A DNA stretch of 64,000 nucleotides from Paenibacillus sp. RC67 (GTDB lineage: Bacteria; Bacillota; Bacilli; Paenibacillales; NBRC-103111), in the NCBI RefSeq assembly GCF_030020805.1, contig NZ_CP125098.1:6409501-6473500 (forward strand). Direction: 5' to 3'. Each line of letters begins with the position of its first letter. The first letter of the stretch is position 1. The notes beneath the pieces are model-generated. The model saw only the letters and a program-made list of their open reading frames with translations. It did not search any database and was not told the DNA's origin. This document shows, in pieces, positions 8,512-15,008 of the stretch. The position numbers and the translations under genes are program-made.

Positions 8512-9273
8512 ATGGACTGGAGTATTGCATTAATGGGGCTGTTCGTTGGCCTTTTGGTCGGTTTGACAGGTGTAGGGGGAGCGGCACTATTAACGCCACT
8601 TCTTGTATTATTGGGGATTCAACCCACGGTTGCCGTAGCGACCGATTTGTTCTATAACTCGATTACTAAGCTGTTCGGAAGTATTCAGCACTACCGTCAA
8701 AAAACGATCAATTTCAAAGTTACCAAATACCTAGCCTTCGGAAGTATTCCAAGTGCCGTGATAGCTATACTTCTGCTTGAGCTGTATCCGCCTCTGCACA
8801 TCATTCAAGATACCATCATCAAGCATACATTAGGCATCGTTCTTATCGTAGTCGCTATTCTCAGCATTGCTAAGCAATGGATCGGACGCCTGAATACAAA
8901 CCGCTGGCAGGAGAAATCCGAAGAAGAAAAGCGCGGAATGACGATCGCAATCGGAATCGCGCTCGGATTCATCGTCGGGTTGACATCCATCGGGTCAGGG
9001 TCCCTGTTCGCACTTGCCATGATGTTTTTCTTCCGTATGGGTGCAGCTGAGCTGGTCGGAACGGATATAGCGCATGCCTTTCTGTTAGTATCTGCAGCGG
9101 GCATTATGCACGCTGGTTTCGGGAATATCGATTATCACCTGGCTTTCAATCTCCTTGCCGGTTCCGTACCGGGTGTTCTTCTGGGCAGCGGCTTATCGGC
9201 TAAACTGCCGGCTAAACCGCTGCGGACGATTATGGCCGCCATCATTTTAATCAGCGGCTTGAAAATGGTCTAA
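8512..9273 (+). CDS. TauE/SafE family sulfite/organosulfonate exporter-like membrane protein
   Basis: A 253-residue polytopic membrane protein with seven to eight hydrophobic segments in two homologous halves. Each half opens with a glycine-rich signature (GLLVGLTGVGGAALLTPLL near the start; GFIVGLTSIGSGSLF in the middle), which is characteristic of TauE/SafE. Family members export or import small sulfur or carbon acids; the substrate here is unassigned. I chose ATG 8512 because GGGGTGG sits five bases before it; an upstream in-frame ATG (8494) has no ribosome site. Its last 23 bp overlap the facing pxpA. Confidence 0.88.
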   Translation: MDWSIALMGLFVGLLVGLTGVGGAALLTPLLVLLGIQPTVAVATDLFYNSITKLFGSIQHYRQKTINFKVTKYLAFGSIPSAVIAILLLELYPPLHIIQDTIIKHTLGIVLIVVAILSIAKQWIGRLNTNRWQEKSEEEKRGMTIAIGIALGFIVGLTSIGSGSLFALAMMFFFRMGAAELVGTDIAHAFLLVSAAGIMHAGFGNIDYHLAFNLLAGSVPGVLLGSGLSAKLPAKPLRTIMAAIILISGLKMV

Positions 9274-10036
9274 GATCCGGCGCTTTGACGTCCACACCTT
9301 CCCGCTCCAATCGGTGCCTTATCGCCTTAGCAAACTCCAGGGCATGAGGGCTGTCTCCGTGAATGCACAGTGTGTCGGCTGTTATACGGATACTGCCCCC
9401 GTCACTTGTCCATGCGATTCCATCCTTTACCAAAAGAGCTGCTTGCTCCGCCGCCTCAACCGAATCGTTCAGGACCGCATTAGCCTCGGAACGCGGGGTT
9501 AATGTTCCATCCATACGGTAATTACGATCGGCGAAGGCTTCCTCTGCAACGAGCAGCCCTCTGCGAAGCCCCGCTTGAGTAAGCTCGCTGCCTGCAAGCC
9601 CGAATAAAATGAGCTCTGAATCGACGCGATACACCGCCTCGGCAATCGCCTCAGCCAGTTCCCGATTGGAGGCTGCCATATTGTATAAAGCACCATGAGG
9701 CTTAACATGACGAAGCGTCGTACCTTCTGATTGGACAAAACCCATTAATGCGCCGATTTGATAGATGACCATTTCATAGGCTTCATCGGGCGTAATTTGC
9801 ATCGCTCGACGGCCAAAACCGCTTAAGTCCGGCAGTCCGGGATGTGCTCCGATGGCGACGTTATGCGACTTGCAAGCTCGAACTGTTCTTCGCATAACTG
9901 CCGCATCGCCTGCATGAAATCCGCAAGCAATATTCGCCGATGTAATGAAGGGCAGCAGCATTTCATCCATACCTAATCGGTATGCGCCGAAGCTTTCTCC
10001 CATATCGCAATTCAGATCAATAATGATTTCTTGCAT
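9251..10036 (-). CDS. pxpA: 5-oxoprolinase subunit A (LamB/YcsF family)
   Basis: A 261-residue YcsF-type protein. IDLNCDMGESFG at the N-terminus, ANIACGFHAGD, IGAHPGLPD, HVKPHGALYN and EAFADRNY are the family's conserved blocks with the metal/substrate His and Asp residues. In the three-subunit bacterial 5-oxoprolinase, PxpA completes ATP-dependent ring opening of 5-oxoproline to glutamate together with PxpB and PxpC. Its partners are 1.1 kb upstream as the fused pxpBC, separated by a CD3324 gene, a terminator and very short ORFs, so it is probably transcribed separately. Complete length. Confidence 0.93.
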   Translation of the reverse strand: MQEIIIDLNCDMGESFGAYRLGMDEMLLPFITSANIACGFHAGDAAVMRRTVRACKSHNVAIGAHPGLPDLSGFGRRAMQITPDEAYEMVIYQIGALMGFVQSEGTTLRHVKPHGALYNMAASNRELAEAIAEAVYRVDSELILFGLAGSELTQAGLRRGLLVAEEAFADRNYRMDGTLTPRSEANAVLNDSVEAAEQAALLVKDGIAWTSDGGSIRITADTLCIHGDSPHALEFAKAIRHRLEREGVDVKAPDLRPFSSR

Positions 10037-10112
10037 AGGTATTCCTCTCCTTTTCGTCGAAAAAATGCGAATGCCGATAAGGCGTACAGCGGGGCTTTCA
10101 ATTGCTGGAATG

Positions 10113-10147
10113 AAAAAAAGCCTTAGGAATTCCTACCGGCTTTTTTT
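10113..10147. terminator. Bidirectional terminator between pxpA and the CD3324 gene
   Basis: AAAAAAAGCC...GGCTTTTTTT with a short stem around an AGGAATTCCT centre. The A/T runs on both sides let it act in either direction, ending the CD3324 transcript before pxpA. Confidence 0.75.
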
Positions 10148-10187
10148 CGTATATATGGAACCCTTTGTGCAGCCGCGCCCTGTTCAG

Positions 10188-10475
10188 CTAGAGCTGACGG
10201 GCAACGGCAACGCGGGTTTTAACGATAATTTTGCGTATGCTGTCTTCGGACAGATGGTATTTTTGGATGAGCTCAAGTACGGTAGAACCGTTTTCATAGA
10301 GCCGGTATATTTCATGGTTACGCCGCTGGATCGTAAGACGTGTTCCGTTGTTTTCTCCCCAGCCCGCGCGCGTCTGTTCTTTTTTCGGGATATAGATAAT
10401 CTCGCCCTGGATGTAGTCCTGCAGTTGTTTCAGCAGACTAGGGGGAAGAATATCTTTTCCGTTTTTGTACCCCAT
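10188..10475 (-). CDS. CD3324-family helix-turn-helix protein
   Basis: A 95-residue protein beginning MGYKNGKDILP and containing IQGEIIYIPKK and GTRLTIQRRNHEIY, followed by a C-terminal helix-turn-helix (YHLSEDSIRKII). This is the CD3324/Mor-activator-like small regulator family of Firmicutes. ATG 10475 is preceded by AAGGAGG, so the in-frame upstream extension is not used. A 33-codon ORF overlaps its start in another frame. Target genes are unknown; the pxp genes on either side are candidates by position only. Confidence 0.82.
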   Translation of the reverse strand: MGYKNGKDILPPSLLKQLQDYIQGEIIYIPKKEQTRAGWGENNGTRLTIQRRNHEIYRLYENGSTVLELIQKYHLSEDSIRKIIVKTRVAVARQL

Positions 10476-10539
10476 TGATGAAATCCTCCTTCCGTGCTTT
10501 AGTTGCAAGCGCCGCCGTGAAAGAGATAAGCATTTTCAT
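10438..10539 (-). CDS. Candidate 33-residue leader ORF overlapping the CD3324 gene
   Basis: ATG at 10539 follows a near-perfect Shine-Dalgarno (TTAGGAGGTGTAAAG). The peptide starts MKMLISFTAALATK and ends KRYSSP, a short hydrophobic segment followed by a basic tail. Its last 38 bases overlap the start of the CD3324 gene in a different frame, the geometry expected of translational coupling. No family recognised; it may simply be a ribosome-loading leader. Confidence 0.4.
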   Translation of the reverse strand: MKMLISFTAALATKARKEDFINGVQKRKRYSSP

Positions 10540-10553
10540 CTTTACACCTCCTA

Positions 10554-10631
10554 AGAGTTTTGCTCTGCACAACTTACATCGTAAGCATCTACAGAGTTTT
10601 GCTCTGCAAACCTTACTTTGTAAGCATTTGC
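10554..10631. repeat. Two tandem copies of a 39-bp hairpin repeat
   Basis: Copies at 10554-10592 and 10593-10631 share AGAGTTTTGCTCTGCA, then CTTAC.T.GTAAGCAT, and differ at a few positions; CGAGTTG at 10632 looks like the start of a third. A related sequence in reverse orientation lies at 28671-28703. The unit is rich in short palindromes (AGAG...CTCT; CTTAC...GTAAG). Spacerless and only two units, so not CRISPR. Confidence 0.75.
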
Positions 10632-10668
10632 CGAGTTGTTGTAAACGTCAGGGTCAATACATGAAAAC

Positions 10669-10694
10669 AAAAAAACACGATCTGCCGTATCGTG
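10669..10694 (-). terminator. Minus-strand terminator
   Basis: CACGAT/ATCGTG stem with a seven-base loop. Read on the minus strand it is followed by TTTTTTTG. It would end a transcript covering the 14-codon ORF at 10765-10809. Confidence 0.65.
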
Positions 10695-10764
10695 CCTGGG
10701 AGCCATATTATATGTCATGGTTCATGTCAATGACGTCAGGTGACGGTGATGGGAAAATGCTTAT

Positions 10765-10809
10765 TCAATTCAGCCAAAACCCTTTATTAGTTGTTGTGAA
10801 TTCAGACAT
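10765..10809 (-). CDS. Candidate 14-codon ORF with strong ribosome site
   Basis: ATG at 10809 is eight bases after GAGAGGAGT. The peptide is MSEFTTTNKGFWLN and then stops; a minus-strand terminator follows. It may be a leader peptide or the first codons of a decayed gene, since neighbouring frames continue as short open stretches. Confidence 0.3.
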   Translation of the reverse strand: MSEFTTTNKGFWLN

Positions 10810-10905
10810 CGAACGCCACTCCTCTCGTTTATTTTCATGATTCCATTTACTTCCTAATTGATTATAACTTATTCAAGCTCTTCATGTCTATTCGCTATTT
10901 TGGAA

Positions 10906-10933
10906 AAATAGAGGGAGGCTTGTAGGCCTCCCC
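10906..10933 (-). terminator. Minus-strand terminator-like hairpin
   Basis: GGGAGGC/GCCTCCC stem with a six-base loop, followed on the minus strand by TCTATTTTTCC. It lies immediately after the 10-codon ORF. Confidence 0.5.
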
Positions 10934-10952
10934 TTTGTTATGGAGCCTCTGC

Positions 10953-10985
10953 TTACGCAGAGACCACCTCAGGTTTTGTAATCAT
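10953..10985 (-). CDS. Candidate 10-codon ORF (MITKPEVVSA) between SD and hairpins
   Basis: The start at 10985 follows AAGGAAGGAGTG. The stop codon TAA lies in the GTAA loop of a CTCTGC/GCAGAG hairpin (10947-10962), and the terminator at 10906-10933 follows. This resembles an attenuation-type leader or a very short peptide gene. No family can be assigned from 10 residues. Confidence 0.3.
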   Translation of the reverse strand: MITKPEVVSA

Positions 10986-11175
10986 CGCTTCGATCACTCC
11001 TTCCTTTGAGTGTTAGCTGGCCTGCTACAATACTATTTACTCATATTTGCAAGGCTGTCTCAAGCGAAAGAATGGTTATAATGAATTTCTCCTATGTAAT
11101 GGCAACTTTGCACTGTCTTGGGGTGGGCCATAATTAATTCCTATATTATCATAGCCGATGAGCTAAATATAGCCT

Positions 11176-12861
11176 TTACCTTGATTCGGCAGATCTTATC
11201 CGCACCATCTTCTCCAACTGCTTCAAGAGAAGCTGCTGCTGTACGTACAGCGCTTGTGCCTCCTGTAGCGATATTTCACGGAAGCGGACGGCTCCTCCCG
11301 GCTTCAGCTGTGCAAGCAGAGGTAAATCGACAGCTGCGACTTGGGCGATGCGCGGGTAGCCGCCCGTTGTCTGGGCATCGGCCATCAGCACGATCGGCTG
11401 GCCGCCGGGAGGTACTTGAACCGTGCCTATCGTCACGGCTTCTGAGATCATTTCTTGCGGCTCGGTTTCCTCGAGCCGCTCGCCTTCCAGTCGGTAGCCC
11501 ATGCGGTCCGACTGGAGGGTTACGCTGTAGGGCGTGGTGAGGAAGTGATGCAGGCTCTCGCCTGTCATCGCTTCCGCCTCACGCCCGCGGGTTACGCGGA
11601 CCACCGGCTGCTCCGCATACGGCGGACGTGCGCTTGGCGCGATCGCCCACGCAGCGGGGGCGATCGGCGTCCCGGGCGCAGCCGCGGCCAAGCGGGCCTC
11701 GAGCGCGAGGGCGGCCGCCGTGGGCGCGCCAGCCTGCAGCCGATCCCCCGGCTGCAGCGCACGCCCGGCGAAGCCGCCGAGCCGCGACGGCACGTGCGTG
11801 CTGCGGCTGCCCAGCACGGCGGGCACGGCGATGCCGCCCGCCACGGCAAGGCACGCGCGCGCCCCGCGCAGCGCGCGACCAAGGCGCAGCACGGTGCCGC
11901 TGCGCACAAGCACCGGCCGCCAGCCTGGCAGCGGCGGCCCGTCTTCGGCGCGGGCGTCCATAGCCGCGCCGCAAAGAGCCACGAGCGCGTCCTCGCGGAA
12001 CTCGAGCGTCGCGCCAGTGAGGGTCATTTCGAGCGCAGCCATGCCGCGCTCGTTGCCGACAAGTAGGTTGAGCGGCGTTCGTCCGATCTGCTGCCAGCCG
12101 CCAGGAGAGGCTATCGGATAAATCCCTGCTTGCGTTCCGGCAACGGCTACCGTACCTTCAGGCACAAGAAGTCTCGGTTGACTACGCCTCGGCATCGCCA
12201 GACAGTCGGGAAAGCCGCCCATGTAAGGAAAGCCGTTCGTAAATCCAACCATATGTACAAGATAGGTTGCAGAACAAATAAGCCCAACCACCTCTTGCAC
12301 CGATAATTTCGCCTTGCTTGCGAGCTCAGACAGATCAGGACCAAACTCCAAGTCGAAACATACCGGTACGATACGCATTTCCAGATGCTCCACTGCATTC
12401 CTGAAGCGTAAAGAATTCTGCAATCCCTTTAGACGGCCTCGTATCCACGAGCATATCATGGCATAGGGAGAATCTTCTTCCCTGAGCTCCTTCGTCGCCA
12501 TGCCTTCCATGCTTCTCACTTGCACGCCAGATAGCAATGAAAAAGCCCTACCTTTATGGATGTAAGTAGAACCGTTTAGATACATATCCACAGGATCATA
12601 ATACACTGTCACTGTTCGATAAGCTCTGACAAACTCGACAACCGCTTGGCAGATATCTTGCTCCAAACAGCGGACCGTTGCTGCCACAACCTCCAGCATA
12701 GCTTCGCTGATCTCCCCATCCCAACGGATCACAACAGCCTGTTCTCCAAGTGGATATAGCTCATAGCGGGCTAATATGTTGTCGTGATCTCCGGCACACG
12801 GTTTCTCATAACCAGCCGCAGCCTCCTGCATGAACCCGCTCTTGGACTCGCGGTCATTCAT
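11176..12861 (-). CDS. pxpBC: Fused 5-oxoprolinase subunits B and C, junction-deleted
   Basis: This 561-residue protein joins a PxpB/KipI-like half to a PxpC/KipA-like half. The N-terminal half (about 33-264) carries YPLGEQAVVIRW, GFTNGFPYMGGFPD and GGWQQIGRTPL. The C-terminal half (265-561) carries LLVGNERGMAALEMTLTG, SRLGGFAGRALQPGDRL and ADAQTTGGYPRIAQV. The junction TPLNLLVGNE (262-271) skips the usual end of PxpB and about 45 residues at the start of PxpC, including the VQDLGRPG-type motif that the family normally has. Activity is therefore uncertain. DNA at 11,560-12,060 is far richer in G+C than its surroundings. The start codon follows the stop of the upstream hydrolase directly (TAA|ATG), implying coupled translation. 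Confidence 0.88.
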   Translation of the reverse strand: MNDRESKSGFMQEAAAGYEKPCAGDHDNILARYELYPLGEQAVVIRWDGEISEAMLEVVAATVRCLEQDICQAVVEFVRAYRTVTVYYDPVDMYLNGSTYIHKGRAFSLLSGVQVRSMEGMATKELREEDSPYAMICSWIRGRLKGLQNSLRFRNAVEHLEMRIVPVCFDLEFGPDLSELASKAKLSVQEVVGLICSATYLVHMVGFTNGFPYMGGFPDCLAMPRRSQPRLLVPEGTVAVAGTQAGIYPIASPGGWQQIGRTPLNLLVGNERGMAALEMTLTGATLEFREDALVALCGAAMDARAEDGPPLPGWRPVLVRSGTVLRLGRALRGARACLAVAGGIAVPAVLGSRSTHVPSRLGGFAGRALQPGDRLQAGAPTAAALALEARLAAAAPGTPIAPAAWAIAPSARPPYAEQPVVRVTRGREAEAMTGESLHHFLTTPYSVTLQSDRMGYRLEGERLEETEPQEMISEAVTIGTVQVPPGGQPIVLMADAQTTGGYPRIAQVAAVDLPLLAQLKPGGAVRFREISLQEAQALYVQQQLLLKQLEKMVRIRSAESR

Positions 12862-13650
12862 TTAAAATCCGCGCTGCTGAAGCCATGCTGCGCATACATC
12901 CGTCCATGCTCTGACTCCGTGCTGCTCTGCAGCCAGCCCCAGGCCATGCCGGCCGCTTTCGAAGACATGAAGCTCGAACGGAACGCGGTTGCGGCTGAGC
13001 GCCGAAGCGAACAACAGGCTATTTTCAACCGGAACGGAGGCGTCATCTGCCGTATGCCACAAAAAGGTCGGAGGCGTGTCTTCCGTCACCTGCAATTCGT
13101 GAGACATAAGCTCTACTAAGGACGGGTCCGGCGACTCTCCCAGTAAATTGTTCAAAGAACCTCTATGAGCATAGGTAACGAAGCTGATTACCGCATAGCA
13201 CAGAACAAGCAAATCCGGACGACTGCTTTCACGTTCAATCAGATCCTCAGCATCTGGACGACCTCCATCATAGTGCGTCCCTGCAGCCCCTGCCACATGG
13301 CCTCCTGCTGAGAAGCCCAAGATCCCTACTCGATTCGGATCGATATTCCACTCACTAGCTCTGCTTCTAACTGTACGGATCGCTCTCTGCGCATCCATAA
13401 GCGGGTTAGGATGACGGTAAGGAGCAACTCGATAATGCACAACAAACGCGGAGATTCCGAGCGAGTTCAACCACTGCGCTACCGGCTCTCCCTCATGATT
13501 TGCCCTTCTGGCATAGCCACCGCCGGGACACACAATAACCGCAGCAGTAGGCTCTCTTCCTTCAACAAGATAAGGAACGAGCGTCGGCTTGTCTTCCAGC
13601 TCTTCTCCCAAAGCATTGGGTGTTCCGTTCGGCCATAACAGCATACTCAT
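12862..13650 (-). CDS. Alpha/beta hydrolase (esterase/lipase, BD-FAE type)
   Basis: A 262-residue soluble hydrolase. CPGGGY (41-46) is the oxyanion-hole motif, GFSAGGH places the nucleophile at Ser114, and HTADDASVP (Asp) and GRHG (His) near the C-terminus complete the triad. This is the Aes/acetyl-esterase-like layout used on carbohydrate esters and small acyl substrates. There is no signal peptide. It is the first gene of a two-gene unit with pxpBC, stop and start being directly adjacent. Confidence 0.87.
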   Translation of the reverse strand: MSMLLWPNGTPNALGEELEDKPTLVPYLVEGREPTAAVIVCPGGGYARRANHEGEPVAQWLNSLGISAFVVHYRVAPYRHPNPLMDAQRAIRTVRSRASEWNIDPNRVGILGFSAGGHVAGAAGTHYDGGRPDAEDLIERESSRPDLLVLCYAVISFVTYAHRGSLNNLLGESPDPSLVELMSHELQVTEDTPPTFLWHTADDASVPVENSLLFASALSRNRVPFELHVFESGRHGLGLAAEQHGVRAWTDVCAAWLQQRGF

Positions 13651-13953
13651 TCGTTAGTTCCCCCTCTATGATCATCGCATCATTTTCAAATAAATGGATT
13701 CCTGTTTAAATCATACTATATTAGAAGGAATACTTGAATACTTCAACGGAATAAAGTTACTTCTTCATTGCAGTGTTACAGCCACACGGTTCACCTGCTG
13801 TTCAATGAAAAAATAAGAATTAGAGTAAAAGATCATTAAAACCTATGAACTCATTACTAATACAATTTTAGATTCCCCTATCAAAAGAAATAGAGTCTTG
13901 AGCGGTCAAGTTATTTAAATGAGATAGTCCTTCAAAAAAACTATTAAGCTAAC

Positions 13954-14136
13954 GATACAATAGAGAAAGAGCTTGCAGCGCTGCAGTTCTTCTCTTTCAT
14001 TGAACGGGCGGGTCATCCAATGATTCTGACTGCCTTTGATGCTCACCGGAATTATTGGCCGCTTCTATTAGGCGGCTGCCCCTCTATTAGCCAATACAAA
14101 ACTTTTGCGCACTTTAAGGACCTACCTGTGTTATAA
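13954..14136 (+). pseudogene. Possible gene remnant, about 60 codons, no start
   Basis: An open frame without a plausible start reads as ordinary protein (ERAGHPMILTAFDAHRNYW, then FAHFKDLPVL and stop). It has no ribosome site, so it may be the 3' end of a decayed gene. I recognise no family. The rest of the 13,651-14,186 gap shows no other feature. Confidence 0.25.
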
Positions 14137-14186
14137 ACACTAGCAGTGTATACATATGGTTATATTTCCGGCCGGTCGGTGAAGTT

Positions 14187-14603
14187 TTAGTCCTTATCTT
14201 CAATGACAGCAATTCCATCTATTTCAAGAAGGCAAGATGGACGCGCAAATTCCGAAACAAATAGAACGGTGACCAGAGGTGGATTTTCTAATATACCAGC
14301 CACCTCTTGAAATGCTTTGTAACCAATTCGCGGGTCACTCCCGCTAACTAAGTAGATATTGAGTTTAACCAGATTGGCGAAACTTGCATTTTCAGAAGCT
14401 AAATTAGTTGCGATATTATTAAGCACCTGCTTTGTTTGCAATTCCAAGTCACCAGCCCCAATCAGCTCACCTGCTGAATTAGTAGCATTTTGTCCTCCTA
14501 TATAAATTGTTTTTGCCTTTCCACTTATGGTAATCGCTTGACTAAATGCTTTTGATACGAATAAACCCTCCGGGTTTTTATGCTCCATTTTGAAAGTAGA
14601 CAT
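14187..14603 (-). CDS. RidA/YjgF-family protein
   Basis: A 138-residue YjgF/RidA fold (IYIGGQNATNSAGELIGAGDL; VKLNIYLVSGSD; LLEIDGIAV). RidA hydrolyses reactive enamine/imine intermediates with an Arg (E. coli Arg105) that begins the penultimate strand. In my alignment that position falls in PPLVTVLFV as Val or Thr, so this member may lack imine deaminase activity and belong to another Rid subfamily. TAAGGAGG precedes the start. A 15-bp palindrome lies about 54 bp upstream of the start codon. Confidence 0.85.
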   Translation of the reverse strand: MSTFKMEHKNPEGLFVSKAFSQAITISGKAKTIYIGGQNATNSAGELIGAGDLELQTKQVLNNIATNLASENASFANLVKLNIYLVSGSDPRIGYKAFQEVAGILENPPLVTVLFVSEFARPSCLLEIDGIAVIEDKD

Positions 14604-14656
14604 TGATTTTCCTCCTTAAAGACTCAAGATTTATATTTTATTATAAGCATCATTAC

Positions 14657-14671
14657 TGACAGTTACTGTCA
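14657..14671. promoter_or_regulatory. 15-bp palindrome upstream of the RidA-like gene
   Basis: TGACAGTTACTGTCA is a perfect 7-1-7 dyad. On the minus strand it contains TTGACA, and TATAAT lies 21 bp further on, in front of the RidA-like gene. This looks like a repressor operator over a -35 region. The cognate regulator is not identifiable here. Confidence 0.45.
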
Positions 14672-14676
14672 ATGGT

Positions 14677-14743
14677 GTTCACTTAGCGGACAGCATAGTT
14701 TAAGATCATATGCTGGGAACCGTATCACAAATAAGGCGAAATT
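14677..14743. repeat. Left flank repeats of the ABC-F region
   Basis: GTTCACTTAGCGG (14677-14689) recurs as GTTCACTTAGGGG at 16865-16877, between the two ABC-F genes. GGGAACC...CGAAATT (14715-14742) resembles, at about 23 of 29 positions, the centre and right arm of the inverted repeat at 18726-18779 after the second ABC-F gene. The rest of the 405-bp gap before ABC-F 1 shows no gene. Confidence 0.5.
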
Positions 14744-15008
14744 TGGTTAGAGCAAGGCGTAGTAAAATATATGTGATAAGCTGGTTCTATTTTGTGAAGT
14801 AATGAAGTGGAAAAGTTAGGCTATTCGTCAGGAGGTATTCTCGCCTTATCATTATTTGATTAAGGAACTTTGACCCCCCAAGGGACAGGATACAAATAGA
14901 TTGAGATTGGATGTCAACAGTGTTACTCTAATGACGGTAAACTTATAATCTATGCTCTTCAATACATCCAATAATAGTCACCATTTTAGTTATAAGAAAG
15001 GTAACACT

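Noticed and set aside
10554..10631. CRISPR array
   Set aside because: Only two adjacent repeats without spacers, and no cas genes.
11455..12121. Long open frames on other strands/frames over the pxpBC region
   Set aside because: They are by-products of the high G+C codons, rich in Arg/Ala/Pro with no domain.
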